In this document: in pieces, positions 16,485-25,373 of the stretch
Layout of the letters: each line of letters opens with the position of its first letter
How positions within the stretch are numbered: position 1 is the stretch's first letter
Source: Achromobacter denitrificans NBRC 15125
GTDB taxonomy: Bacteria; Pseudomonadota; Gammaproteobacteria; Burkholderiales; Burkholderiaceae_B
Assembly: GCF_001571365.1 (NCBI RefSeq)
Contig: NZ_BCTQ01000014.1
Location: 62,001-126,000, forward strand
Length of the DNA: 64,000 bases
Reading direction: 5' to 3'
The notes under the pieces: model-generated
What the model was told of the DNA's origin: nothing
What the model saw: only the letters and a program-made list of their open reading frames with translations
Databases searched by the model: none
Position numbers and translations under genes: made by a program

Positions 16485-17774
16485 TCACAGGCGCAGGTCG
16501 GACTGGTCCGCCGGCAGCACGTATTTCAGGTCGTACAGGATGTGGTCCGCCTTGCCCAGCTTGCGGATCCCGTCCGCGCCCAGCTCGATGAACTGGTGAT
16601 GCGCCACGCCGAGCACCACGGCGTCGTACTTGCCGGCCTCGGGCTGGGCCACCGGCTTGATGCCGTATTCGTGCACGGCCTCCGCGGGGTCGACCCAGGG
16701 GTCGTAGACGTCCACGTCCACGTTGTAATCGCCCAGTTCCTTCACGATGTCCACGATGCGCGTGTTGCGCAGGTCGGGGCAGTTTTCCTTGAAGGTCAGG
16801 CCCATCACCAGCACGCGCGCGCCCTGCACATGGATGCGGCGCTTGGTCATCGCCTTGACCAGCTGCGACACCACGTAGCCGCCCATCGAGTCGTTCAGGC
16901 GACGGCCCGCCAGGATGATCTCGGGGTGGTAGCCGATGGACTGCGCCTTGTGGGTCAGGTAGTACGGATCCACGCCGATGCAGTGGCCGCCCACCAGGCC
17001 CGGACGGAACGGCAGGAAGTTCCACTTGGTGCCGGCGGCCTGCAGCACGGCCTCGGTGTCGATGCCCATCTTGTTGAAGATCAGGGCCAATTCGTTGATC
17101 AGCGCGATGTTCACGTCGCGCTGCGTGTTCTCGATCACCTTGGCGGCCTCGGCCACGCGGATGCTGGACGCCATGTGCGTGCCGGCGGTGATGATCTGCT
17201 GGTACAGCTGGTCGACCAGCTCGGCGACTTCGGGCGTGGAGCCGGAGGTGACCTTCTTGATCGTGCTGACGCGGTGTTCCTTGTCGCCCGGGTTGATGCG
17301 CTCGGGGCTGTAGCCGGCGTAGAAGTCCACGTTGAACTTCAGGCCCGACACGCGCTCCAGCACCGGCACGCAGTCTTCTTCGGTGGCGCCGGGATAGACG
17401 GTGGATTCGTAGATGACGATGTCGCCGCGCTTGAGCACCGCGCCGATGGTTTCGCTGGCCTTGACCAGCGGCGTCAGGTCCGGCTGCTTGTACTCGTCGA
17501 TCGGGGTCGGCACGGTCACGATGAACACGTTGGCCTTGCCCAGCTCGGCGCGGTCGGCGGTGTAGCTCAGCTGCTTGGCCTCGGCCAGCTCGGCGTCGCT
17601 GACTTCCAGCGTCTGGTCGAAGCCCGAGATCAGGCCGTCGATGCGGCGCGTGTTGATGTCGAAGCCGATCACGGGCAGGCGCTTGCCGAACTCCACCGCC
17701 AGCGGCAGGCCGACATAGCCGAGGCCGACGACGGCGAGTTTCACGTCCTGCAGGGTGCGCAGTTTCTGGTTCAT
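16485..17774 (-). CDS. tviB: TviB/VipA/WbpO-type UDP-N-acetylhexosamine 6-dehydrogenase
   Basis: A 429-residue NAD-dependent nucleotide-sugar dehydrogenase that oxidises C6 of UDP-GlcNAc (or UDP-GalNAc) to the uronic acid in two steps. The Rossmann motif [16 protein letters not shown] lies near residue 15, VTVPTPID and [12 protein letters not shown] mark the core, and the catalytic Cys is in [12 protein letters not shown]. The [13 protein letters not shown] segment and a C-terminal UDP-binding domain complete the fold. The sequence pattern is the TviB/WbpO branch rather than UDP-glucose dehydrogenase. In the Vi antigen pathway TviB makes UDP-GlcNAcA, which TviC then epimerises at C4; no TviC-like gene is present in this window. 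Confidence 0.92.
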   Translation of the reverse strand: MNQKLRTLQDVKLAVVGLGYVGLPLAVEFGKRLPVIGFDINTRRIDGLISGFDQTLEVSDAELAEAKQLSYTADRAELGKANVFIVTVPTPIDEYKQPDLTPLVKASETIGAVLKRGDIVIYESTVYPGATEEDCVPVLERVSGLKFNVDFYAGYSPERINPGDKEHRVSTIKKVTSGSTPEVAELVDQLYQQIITAGTHMASSIRVAEAAKVIENTQRDVNIALINELALIFNKMGIDTEAVLQAAGTKWNFLPFRPGLVGGHCIGVDPYYLTHKAQSIGYHPEIILAGRRLNDSMGGYVVSQLVKAMTKRRIHVQGARVLVMGLTFKENCPDLRNTRIVDIVKELGDYNVDVDVYDPWVDPAEAVHEYGIKPVAQPEAGKYDAVVLGVAHHQFIELGADGIRKLGKADHILYDLKYVLPADQSDLRL

Positions 17775-17795
17775 TTCATATCTCCAGCAGAGGAT

Positions 17796-18881
17796 TTAGT
17801 ACGTGCCGACGCGCTGGCCCACGATGAGGACCTGCACGATAGGCGTAATGATCTTTTCCCACTCGTACATCGGCGCGTTGCTGACGTAGACGACGTCCTC
17901 GGGCAGCAGTTCGAACTGCTTGGCCAGGAACATCGATTCGGGATTGCGCATGTTCAGGCGGAACACGATGGGCTTGGGCGAGCCATCCGCCGTCTTGCCT
18001 TCCAGGCGGAAGACGAATACGCCGGTGGCGTCGGCGGCGCGGTCGTTCAGCCCCCCGGCCACGCCCAGCGCGTCCAGGAGGTTGGTCTGGTTCGAAGGCA
18101 GCTCGTGCAGGCCGGGCTTGCTCAGCGCGCCCATGGCGACGAAGCGCTTCAGGTTCGGCTCCACCACCAGTTCCGAGCGCGGCTCCACGGCCACGTTCCG
18201 GCCGTTGAGCAGCTGGTAGTAGGGAATCCGCTTTACCTCTCGGCCGTGGCGGATGACCACGTCGGCCTGGTAGGACGGCAGCGTGGAGCCGCCGGCCAGC
18301 GTGATGGCGTCCAGGGCCGTCAGCGGCGCCTTGATGCCGCCGAAGCGGCCGGGGCGCGGCACGGCGCCGGCCACCAGCACGGAGTTGCTGCGGTCGTCGG
18401 CCAGGTCCACCATCACCTGCGGCTGCACCGCGGCCGAATGCCGCAGGCTGCCCTTGACCATCTCTTCGATCGCCGGCAGCGACTTGCCCTGCACCTTCAG
18501 GCGCCCGGCGTACGGCAGCGAGATCGCGCCGTTGGCGTCCACGCGCACCGCCTCGAACAGGGTGCCGCCCGCCGCCAGCGGCGCGAACAGGCCGCCCTCG
18601 ACGCTATCGGCTACCAGGATGCGCAACACGTCGCCCGGCATCACCCGGATATTGCCGGCGTAGCCGTCGGAGGTGCCGCCGTCGTCCTTGCGGTTCTTGT
18701 CCAGCAGATAGGGCGCGATGGTGCCCGCCTGGAGATCCACCACGTCGTACTGGGCGCCGGCGGGGTCCGTGGACCCGTCGAGAATGGCCGAACGCGTCGG
18801 GCCCGATCCGGACAGCAGGCTGCAGCCGGACAGCAGGGCCAGCGCGAAGATCGCGGTAAAGCGTAAAACTCGTGTATTCAT
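17796..18881 (-). CDS. wza: Polysaccharide export outer-membrane lipoprotein (Wza/KpsD family)
   Basis: A 361-residue outer-membrane capsule translocon protein. The signal peptide ends in a lipobox, LLSGC, giving a lipidated Cys about residue 20. The poly-export domain follows (RVMPGDVLRILV, DANGAISLPYAGRLKVQG) and then SLBB-type repeats (VLVAGAVPRPGRFG, AMGALSKPGLHELP). The C-terminus is a short amphipathic segment, IITPIVQVLIVGQRVG, as in Wza where it forms the outer-membrane helix barrel. The ATG at 18879-18881 has a GGAG ribosome site; an upstream in-frame start at 18932 would lack a proper signal peptide. It should bridge KpsE in the periplasm to the cell surface. Confidence 0.92.
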   Translation of the reverse strand: MNTRVLRFTAIFALALLSGCSLLSGSGPTRSAILDGSTDPAGAQYDVVDLQAGTIAPYLLDKNRKDDGGTSDGYAGNIRVMPGDVLRILVADSVEGGLFAPLAAGGTLFEAVRVDANGAISLPYAGRLKVQGKSLPAIEEMVKGSLRHSAAVQPQVMVDLADDRSNSVLVAGAVPRPGRFGGIKAPLTALDAITLAGGSTLPSYQADVVIRHGREVKRIPYYQLLNGRNVAVEPRSELVVEPNLKRFVAMGALSKPGLHELPSNQTNLLDALGVAGGLNDRAADATGVFVFRLEGKTADGSPKPIVFRLNMRNPESMFLAKQFELLPEDVVYVSNAPMYEWEKIITPIVQVLIVGQRVGTY

Positions 18882-18918
18882 AACTCCGTTCCAGAATGCA
18901 GGCCGGGGCCCGGCGCCT

Positions 18919-21009
18919 TCAGGCGTTGACATAGCAATTGACGGTGGATCCGATCATCTGGTCGAGCGAGAAGCGCGCCGTCGCCCAGGTGCGCGCCTTG
19001 GCGCCGATGTCGGGGTCGTTGCGGCACATCTCGCGGATCGTCTCCAGCGCCCGCACCACTTCCGGCGCCTCGATCTCGCCCGACGGCAAGGTCACGCCGG
19101 TCACGCCTTCCTGCACCGCCTCGCCGGCGCCGCCGGCCAGCGTCGTCACCACGGGCACGCCCGAGAACTGCGCCTCGATCAGCACGTTGGGCAGGCCCTC
19201 GAAGCGCGACAGCAGCATGAAGGCGTCGAAATGCGAGAGCCAGAAGCCGACGCGGCGCGAAATGCCCGTGAACAGCATGCGGCCGTCCAGCCCCAGCCGC
19301 TGCGCGAATTCCTTGACCGGTTCCAGCAGCGGACCGCCGCCCACCATGACGAAGCGCGCTTCGGGATTGGCCTGGGCATAGCGGTGGGCGGCCTCCACCC
19401 AGAGGAACGGCCGCTTGTTGTCGTCCACCCGCATGACCGTGCCGATGGTGTAGGCGCCGGCGGGCGAAGCCGCCGCGAACGCATCCCACATGCGCCGGCA
19501 ATCGTCGTCCTGCGTGGCGGGCAGCGGCGCCAGCCCGTTGTAGACCACCGGGATGCTGCGTTCGTCCAGCCCCAGCCAATCGGCGTAGCGCCGCGCGGCG
19601 AAGCCGGAGTTGGAACTGAGCGCGACGCCGCGCATGCCCAGGAGCGCGCGGTAGATCGTGTCGTACTCGACGCGGTAGCGGTCGGGCCGGTCAACCGGGG
19701 GCATGGTGCGCACCGACAGCACGATGCGCGGCACGCCCGCCAGCAGCGCGGCCAGCGCCGTCGCGAAGATCGATCCGTCCTGCCAGATGTGCACCACCGA
19801 CGGCACCGACACGCGCATCACGTCGGTCAGCTTGGTGGTGCCTTCCACGATCTGCTTGGGCAGGAAGCGGAGGTAGTCGCGGTAGGGGCTGAGCAGCGAC
19901 GACACCTCGCAGCCGCCCCACTCCGCCATGTCCGAATAGACCGACACGGGAATGCCGGCCTCTTTGAGCGTGGCGGCGAAGAAGTCGGCGCCCTCGCGGC
20001 TGCGCAGCGAGCGGCACACCACCTGCACCGGGCCCAGCACCGGATAGCCGGCGATCGAGCGTCCCTGCTGGATCGCGGTCTGCAGGGCGACGGCGGTATT
20101 GACGAACTGCCGCTCCGCGCCGCCCGCGCCCAGCGAGCCGTTGATCATCAGCACCGGCCCCACGAAGGATTCGTCGGCCGGCTCGTACTCGGCGTTGCGG
20201 CGCCGCCCGATCTCCTCGAACAGCTTTTCCAGCACCAGGATGCTCACCGGCGTGTCGCTGGCCTCGCCTTCCACGCCCAGCCTGCGCAGGGCGATCAGGT
20301 CTCCGTTCAGGTCCCCCAGGCGGCGCGACAGCTTGCGCGCGCCCTCGCCGATCACGTCGATGCCCTGTTCCAGCACCTGGCGGGCGCGCCAGGGATAGCC
20401 GCGCCGCACCAGCGATTGCGACCAGGAGGCGTAGCCGGTTTCGAACTTGGGATGCGCCTGCGCCAGCCGCTCGAAGCAGGCGGCCGCCTGCTCGGCGTCG
20501 CCCAGCTCGTCCCAGCTCTTGGCTTCCAGCAGGATGTCCTTGGCCGCCACGCTGCCGCCGGAGAAGTACAGCTCCATTTCCTTGCGGCCGGCCTCGACGC
20601 CCAGCTGGCGCTTGACGCCGCGCAGCATCAGGATGAAAGCGTCCGACGAATCGGGAAAGCGCTGATGGATGCCGCGCCACACGATGAGGCTGTCGTCCGG
20701 CCGGTGGGCGGCCTCCAGGCAACGCGCCACCAGAACCTGGAACAGTTCGGTCTGCGGATACTGCTGGACGTAGCCCAGCAGCTCCGGCGCCGCGCCCAGG
20801 GGATCGTTGGCCTTGATGCGCGACTCCAGGGCATGGCGGGCCCGCTGCAGCAGATCGCGCTCGGGCTCGGCGCCTTCGACGCCTGCCGCCGCCAGCGCCG
20901 CCGCCAGCAGATCCGGCACGGTCGCCCGCTCTCGCGGTGCATCGCCGGCAGCCTTGCCGCCGGCCTCGGCGCGCCGGGGCCGCCGCAGTTTGGATAGCAG
21001 GGAGAACAT
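18919..21009 (-). CDS. tviE: TviE/VipC-like GT4 glycosyltransferase with long helical N-terminus
   Basis: A 696-residue protein with an N-terminal part of about 290 residues that looks helical and TPR-like (Ala/Leu/Glu-rich repeats such as AEQAAACFERLAQAHPKF) and a C-terminal GT-B domain. The GT4 signature is clear: a Gly-rich start INGSLGAGGAERQ, then GTVMRVDDNKRP, and the EX7E pair Glu604/Glu612 in EGLPNVLIE. This architecture matches TviE, the Vi antigen polymerase, and the gene called vipC in Bordetella capsule loci. The start at 21009 is supported by a GAGGAA ribosome site; the longer frame to 21060 would overlap kpsE. Its operon partners TviB and KpsE support a role as capsule backbone polymerase in the cytoplasm. 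Confidence 0.85.
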   Translation of the reverse strand: MFSLLSKLRRPRRAEAGGKAAGDAPRERATVPDLLAAALAAAGVEGAEPERDLLQRARHALESRIKANDPLGAAPELLGYVQQYPQTELFQVLVARCLEAAHRPDDSLIVWRGIHQRFPDSSDAFILMLRGVKRQLGVEAGRKEMELYFSGGSVAAKDILLEAKSWDELGDAEQAAACFERLAQAHPKFETGYASWSQSLVRRGYPWRARQVLEQGIDVIGEGARKLSRRLGDLNGDLIALRRLGVEGEASDTPVSILVLEKLFEEIGRRRNAEYEPADESFVGPVLMINGSLGAGGAERQFVNTAVALQTAIQQGRSIAGYPVLGPVQVVCRSLRSREGADFFAATLKEAGIPVSVYSDMAEWGGCEVSSLLSPYRDYLRFLPKQIVEGTTKLTDVMRVSVPSVVHIWQDGSIFATALAALLAGVPRIVLSVRTMPPVDRPDRYRVEYDTIYRALLGMRGVALSSNSGFAARRYADWLGLDERSIPVVYNGLAPLPATQDDDCRRMWDAFAAASPAGAYTIGTVMRVDDNKRPFLWVEAAHRYAQANPEARFVMVGGGPLLEPVKEFAQRLGLDGRMLFTGISRRVGFWLSHFDAFMLLSRFEGLPNVLIEAQFSGVPVVTTLAGGAGEAVQEGVTGVTLPSGEIEAPEVVRALETIREMCRNDPDIGAKARTWATARFSLDQMIGSTVNCYVNA

Positions 21010-21037
21010 GGCTTGGTTCCTCGTCTTGGCCGCCCGG

Positions 21038-22210
21038 TCAGGCGTGGTCCTTGATCGCATAGGTCACCAGCACCCCGACGATCCACAGGATGAACAGAGT
21101 CAGCACGCCCAGGGCCGTGTCCACGAAACGGCGCGGATAGAGCGATTCGTCGGCCAGTTGCGGCTGGGACGCGACCACCGTGTACAGCACCTGCCGCGAG
21201 GCCAGCGCGCGCGCGTCCTCCAGGGCCTTGAGCGCCCCGGTGTAATAGGCTTCGGCGAACTGACGCTGGGTCTCGGCGCCTTCGTACTCGCGCAGCAGGC
21301 CGGACAGCGCGCTCTTGCCATCGCGCTCGCGGCCGCCGCTGATCTGGTGGTCGTTCAGGTCGGCCAGCTGGCGCTTGAGCGCCTCGTGGCGCGCCTGCAC
21401 CCGCTCATAGGCCGGGCCGCTGGACAGGCCGCCGCGGCGCAGGGCTTCCAGTTCCGCCGCCAGCGTGGCGATGTCGCCGCGCACCTTGGCGGCCAGCGCC
21501 AGGTTGGCCTCGGCCTCCTTGAACGGATCCTGCACGCCGGTGCGCGCCCGCAGCTCCTGCACCCCGACACGGGCGTCGACCAGGCGCTTCTCGGCCAGCT
21601 TCACCTCTTCGGTGGCGAAACGGACGCTATCCTCGCGCGATTTCGACGACATCCGGTTCACCAGCTTTTCGCTGGAGTCCAGGATCGCCTGCGCCAGCGC
21701 CAGCGATTCCTCGGCCGAGAAGGCGCGCACCTTCAGGATGATGGCGCCGGTGGAAATGTCGAACTGGATGTCGACCATCCGGTTCCATTGCCGCCACAGG
21801 CCTTCCTCGGTGTCGTCCTTGTCCATGCCGTACCAGAAATCCAGCGCCGGTCGCGACCACATCTTGCGCAGGTCCAGCGTCTTGTCCAGTTCCTGCACGA
21901 TCTGGCGGGACTTCACGTAGTCGACCACCGCGAAGGCGTCGACGAACAGCTCCGTGGTCATGCCGGCCGCGCCGGCCATGGGATGGCTCTGCGAGCCCGC
22001 GCCCGCCACCTGCGTCTGCGAGCCGGCCCGCAGGCCGAACCTCGCCTCCGAGACGTACTGCCCCGCCGCGACGAAGAACAGATAGATCGCCAGCAGGACG
22101 GCGGGCACGCCGATGACCAGGAACGCCGACCAGCGCAGGCGGCTCATGGTGGGCGGCGTGGTGTTGTCGGGCAGCCGCGGCCCCGTATAGACTTTCTCCG
22201 TACTCGTCAT
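21038..22210 (-). CDS. kpsE: Capsule export polysaccharide co-polymerase-type protein KpsE
   Basis: A 390-residue inner-membrane protein of the KpsE/BexC/CtrB/VexD family. It has one transmembrane segment near residues 25-50 (FLVIGVPAVLLAIYLFFVAA), a long periplasmic part with coiled coil (about residues 190-330, rich in Glu, Ala, Leu, Arg), and a second membrane segment at the C-terminus (ALGVLTLFILWIVGVLVTYA). This topology links the KpsM/KpsT ABC exporter to the Wza channel. It lies 49 bases after kpsT and 28 bases before the TviE-like gene, all in one operon. Confidence 0.92.
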   Translation of the reverse strand: MTSTEKVYTGPRLPDNTTPPTMSRLRWSAFLVIGVPAVLLAIYLFFVAAGQYVSEARFGLRAGSQTQVAGAGSQSHPMAGAAGMTTELFVDAFAVVDYVKSRQIVQELDKTLDLRKMWSRPALDFWYGMDKDDTEEGLWRQWNRMVDIQFDISTGAIILKVRAFSAEESLALAQAILDSSEKLVNRMSSKSREDSVRFATEEVKLAEKRLVDARVGVQELRARTGVQDPFKEAEANLALAAKVRGDIATLAAELEALRRGGLSSGPAYERVQARHEALKRQLADLNDHQISGGRERDGKSALSGLLREYEGAETQRQFAEAYYTGALKALEDARALASRQVLYTVVASQPQLADESLYPRRFVDTALGVLTLFILWIVGVLVTYAIKDHA

Positions 22211-22259
22211 TTCTCTACTCTTAGAATTTCAGCTTGCGGCGCCCTCGGGCGGCGTGGAA

Positions 22260-22943
22260 TCAGGCGACCGCGACGGTCTTTTCCGCCGTGCCGCTATAGG
22301 CCGCGATGGCGTCGGTCAACGGCATGAGCTCCCCGAGCCTGCCGTCCTTGAGAATCATGCCGGTCGAGCAGAAGCGCGCCGGCGAGGTCGTGACGCTGGA
22401 CACGATGAGCACCGTGGCGTCCTTGGCGCGCTCGGCGAACACTTCCAGGCATTTGCGCTTGAACGCCGGGTCGCCCACGGCCACCATCTCGTCGACCACG
22501 TACATGTCGAACTTCAGCGCCATGGAGATGCCATACGACAGGCGCGCGCGCATGCTGTTGGCGTAGGTCACCACCGGCAGGTCGTAGGCGCGGCCCAGCT
22601 CCGAGAATTCGTAGACGAACCGCTCCACCTGCCCGACGTGGGCGCCGTAGATGCGGGCGACGAAGCGCACGTTGTCGCGGCCCGTCATGTTGGGACTGAT
22701 GGCCCCGGCGAAGCCCAGCGGAAAGGACACCGTGCCCTCGCGCCGGATGCCGCCGGAATCCGGCAGCTCCATGCCGCAGATCATCCGCACCAGGGTGGAC
22801 TTGCCGGAGCCGTTGCCGCCCAGGATGGCGATGTTCTCGCCCCTGCGGAAAGTGAAGGAAATGTCGTCGAGCACCCGTTTGATGCCCTTCTTGGAACGAA
22901 AGCCCTTCGAGATATGCCTGAGTTCGAGCAAATGCCCCTCCAT
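22260..22943 (-). CDS. kpsT: Capsule ABC exporter ATP-binding protein KpsT
   Basis: A 227-residue ATPase of the KpsT/CtrD/VexC family. Walker A is GGNGSGKST at residues 42-50 and Walker B ends in VVDEM with Asp151/Glu152. The ABC signature is the shortened capsule-type version YANSMRARLSYG, which differs from the LSGGQ of importers and is usual for KpsT. It energises transport of the lipid-linked capsule chain across the inner membrane with KpsM, whose gene lies 20 bases upstream. The length equals typical KpsT and no carbohydrate-binding extension of the Wzt type is present, so export does not depend on a chain-end cap recognised by this protein. Confidence 0.94.
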   Translation of the reverse strand: MEGHLLELRHISKGFRSKKGIKRVLDDISFTFRRGENIAILGGNGSGKSTLVRMICGMELPDSGGIRREGTVSFPLGFAGAISPNMTGRDNVRFVARIYGAHVGQVERFVYEFSELGRAYDLPVVTYANSMRARLSYGISMALKFDMYVVDEMVAVGDPAFKRKCLEVFAERAKDATVLIVSSVTTSPARFCSTGMILKDGRLGELMPLTDAIAAYSGTAEKTVAVA

Positions 22944-22963
22944 GAACCGCGTCTAGCGTAGGA

Positions 22964-23737
22964 TCAGCGCGAGTGCAGGCGGCGGCGGAACGCGCGCTCC
23001 ATGCACAGGCCGATCACCACGCTGGCGACCGACCACTTGATGAGATAGGACCTGTCCAGCGTCAGCGAACTGAAGTTGGCGAAATAGCCCTCGCGGAACC
23101 ACTCGATGGCATGCACCAGGGGGTTCCAGACCAGCACGCGCCGCGCCGGATCCGGCAGCGAGTCGACCAGGTAGAACACGCCGGACAGCAGGTACAGCGG
23201 CCGCGTGACCGAGCTGTAGATGCGTTCCCACGACTTGAACATCACGTTCAGCACCGCGTTGTTCAGCCCGAAGCCGAACCCCAGCAGAAAGGTGAAGAAC
23301 GCCGCGGCGCCGCACTCCTCCACGTGCTCGGGCAGGACCAGCTTGCCGCCGAGCATCACGATGAAGAGCAGCGTGAAGAAAACGATGATCCAGGTCAGCC
23401 CCTGCAGCAGCGCCTTGGCGAACACGATGTCCATGTTCGTGATGGGCGGCAGGCGCAGCAGCTGCGCATTCGAGGAAATGGCCCGGGACAGCTGCGACGA
23501 CGTGTGGCTGAACAGGAAGAACGGCATGATCCCGGTGATGAAGAACATCTGCAGGTTCCCCATCGGCGCGATCCGGCCCCATACGACGTAGATCGCGGAC
23601 AGCACGGCGACGTGCAGGATCGGCTCGATCAGCGCCCACAGGTAGCCCAGCCGCGTTCCGCCGAAACGCACCCGCGTCTCCCGGAAGATCAGCGACAGGA
23701 CGACTCTCAGCTGCACTTGCAGCGCCGTCGCGCTCAC
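22964..23737 (-). CDS. kpsM: Capsule ABC exporter permease KpsM
   Basis: An ABC-2 type permease with about six membrane segments and the family motif RETRVRFGGTRLGYLWALIEP close to the N-terminus. The proposed start is the GTG at 23735-23737, giving 257 residues, nearly identical to E. coli KpsM (258); a GGAG ribosome site lies 7 bases upstream. Starting at the ATG 23897-23899 would add 54 Arg-rich residues unlike any KpsM. The gene leads the ten-gene capsule operon, so its promoter must lie in the AT-rich region up to about 24040. Confidence 0.92.
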   Translation of the reverse strand: MSATALQVQLRVVLSLIFRETRVRFGGTRLGYLWALIEPILHVAVLSAIYVVWGRIAPMGNLQMFFITGIMPFFLFSHTSSQLSRAISSNAQLLRLPPITNMDIVFAKALLQGLTWIIVFFTLLFIVMLGGKLVLPEHVEECGAAAFFTFLLGFGFGLNNAVLNVMFKSWERIYSSVTRPLYLLSGVFYLVDSLPDPARRVLVWNPLVHAIEWFREGYFANFSSLTLDRSYLIKWSVASVVIGLCMERAFRRRLHSR

Positions 23738-24042
23738 CCGCCTGCTCCGCCTTGAATCATGCCTTCCTCTCCCGATAATCAACCGTTGCCCGGCCTGCGC
23801 CGGATTAATCCTCGAACCGGACCGACAGGCGATCCGGAAATCGGAACGAATGATACGGGCGGGAAAAATCGCGCTGATTTCAATATTTATCAAATCCAAT
23901 CAAACGTGGCTCGGATCGGAAATGAAAAATAAGTGCGGTATATGCAGCCCTATAATCAAAGCGTTTCCCTGCCCAAAATCCCGGTTTTTCAGGGACGGAC
24001 CGGCCGCGACGCCCCCCGCGGCCCGCGACCACGGATCAGCCA
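23738..24042. promoter_or_regulatory. Divergent AT-rich control region between kpsM operon and the glycosyltransferase genes
   Basis: About 305 bases between divergent capsule transcripts. It is far more AT-rich than the rest of the window, especially 23850-23960. On the plus strand there is a perfect TATAAT at 23951-23956, about 90 bases before the first glycosyltransferase start, but no good -35 at 16-18 bases. No clear minus-strand promoter could be assigned. An exact 16-base sequence here recurs inside the next gene. Low GC plus two divergent transcripts makes this the likely control point for the capsule. Confidence 0.5.
23879..23894 (+). repeat. 16-base direct repeat, copy 1 (TTCAATATTTATCAAA)
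   Basis: Exact copy of the sequence at 24058-24073, in the same orientation and 179 bases away. In GC-rich DNA an exact AT-only 16-mer repeat of this kind is unlikely by chance. It could be a regulator site or a recombination scar. Confidence 0.6.
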
Positions 24043-25353
24043 TTGCTCAAGCACCTGTTCAATATTTATCAAAAAAAAGTACATAGGCTTACGCGTCGCC
24101 TGCGGGCCCATGAGCTCTATGAAAATGGCGCTGATAACGCCGTCATTTTGAACAGAATTGGCTTATTTCAGACAAGCCTTGAAACATCCAGCCGGTTTTT
24201 GCCCGAATTCGGCCTCGCGCGCGCGAGGGCCCGGCTGGAACTGGACGGCCCCGGCTCCGCGGTCGATGCGGCGGGCTATCTGGGGCGCGTGTCGGACTAC
24301 GAGCGGCGCCAGTACGCCCTGGCGCTGGCGCGCTGGGACCCGCGCCAGGCGGCGCGCTGGCTGGGCCCGCGCGAATGGGCCCTGCGGGCGGCCTTCGCCC
24401 TCGCCGCGGGCGACCTGGACGCCGGATTCGCGGCCGCCCGCAAGCTGGGCCAAGACATTAGGAAATCAAAGGATTTGCATGTAATTCTTGCAGCCTTGCA
24501 CAGCAAGGCCGGCGAATTCGGACAAGCGGGAAATCTATTGAACGATATCCTGACAATTACTCGCAATCCCGCCGACGGCGTGGAGGCGCCCCTGCAATTG
24601 GCCGATTTCATTGGGGAAAATGGGGACTCCCTCGCACTTTCCCGGGACGAGCCGCCGCTTATTTCCGTCATTATCTGTGCGTACAATGCCGCGCCCTACG
24701 TAGGCACCGCCCTGCGCTCCGTGCTGGGGCAAACCTATCCTAATATTGAAATTATTTCCATCGATGACGGATCGCAGGATCACACATTCCAACATATGCG
24801 GCAGTTCGCGGCGGAAAATCCGCGTATAACTGCACTTCGCTTTCCGAATAATGGGGCCTACGCCTCCCGGAATATAGGAATGCGCCACGCCAGGGGCAGC
24901 TTCATAACCTTCCTGGATGCGGACGACATTATGTTGCCGCAGCGTGTCGCGTCCCAGCTGTGCGCCCTGGAGCAGTCCGGCGCGGCAGCCACGGTCAGCA
25001 GACTGATACGCATCTCGGAGGATGGATACCTTGCAGCGCCACGCATCTTTCCCTTTGTCCGCCACAACCCCTGCTCGCTCATGATGCGGCGATCGGTGCT
25101 GCGCGATGTCGGCGCATTCGACGAGACCCGCTGGGGCGCCGACGAGGAATACGAGCACCGCATCGCGTTGCGGCTGGGCAGGAACGCCCTGCTGCGCACC
25201 CCCGACATCCAGACGCTGGCGCTGCACCGCGCCGGCTCGCTGACGCAATCCCCCCAATCCGGCCTGGCCAGCGCCGAGGGCCGCCGCAGCCGCATCGCCT
25301 ACCGCGAAGCGTGGGTGCGCCGCCATCTCGATGAAGCCAGCCAGGCCCGTTGA
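24043..25353 (+). CDS. GT2-family glycosyltransferase with helical N-terminal region
   Basis: A protein of about 436 residues. The C-terminal two-thirds is a GT-A type family 2 transferase: ISVIICAYNAAPYV at about residue 206, the acidic SIDDGSQDH, the metal-binding LDADD, and WGADEEYEHRIALRL, which fits the catalytic base region. The N-terminal 200 residues are Ala/Arg/Leu-rich helical repeats like those in the TviE-like protein. No good ATG exists: the best start is TTG at 24043 with a weak GGAT site before it. Base composition is mosaic, with AT-rich tracts (about 24045-24180, 24450-24570, 24650-24910) in an otherwise GC-rich gene, which suggests transfer or recombination. The acceptor is unknown; it may add the first residues of the capsule or a side sugar. 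Confidence 0.75.
   Translation: MLKHLFNIYQKKVHRLTRRLRAHELYENGADNAVILNRIGLFQTSLETSSRFLPEFGLARARARLELDGPGSAVDAAGYLGRVSDYERRQYALALARWDPRQAARWLGPREWALRAAFALAAGDLDAGFAAARKLGQDIRKSKDLHVILAALHSKAGEFGQAGNLLNDILTITRNPADGVEAPLQLADFIGENGDSLALSRDEPPLISVIICAYNAAPYVGTALRSVLGQTYPNIEIISIDDGSQDHTFQHMRQFAAENPRITALRFPNNGAYASRNIGMRHARGSFITFLDADDIMLPQRVASQLCALEQSGAAATVSRLIRISEDGYLAAPRIFPFVRHNPCSLMMRRSVLRDVGAFDETRWGADEEYEHRIALRLGRNALLRTPDIQTLALHRAGSLTQSPQSGLASAEGRRSRIAYREAWVRRHLDEASQAR
24058..24073 (+). repeat. 16-base direct repeat, copy 2 (TTCAATATTTATCAAA)
   Basis: Second exact copy of the sequence at 23879-23894; it lies just inside the proposed glycosyltransferase reading frame, encoding residues near FNIYQ. 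If it is a binding site, it would be downstream of the candidate TATAAT. Confidence 0.55.
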
Positions 25354-25373
25354 ACTTTCATCACCTGAAGATC

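Noticed and set aside
16542-18866. A 774-residue plus-strand frame across tviB and wza
   Set aside because: Repetitive His/Val/Asp-rich shadow translation of conserved minus-strand genes.
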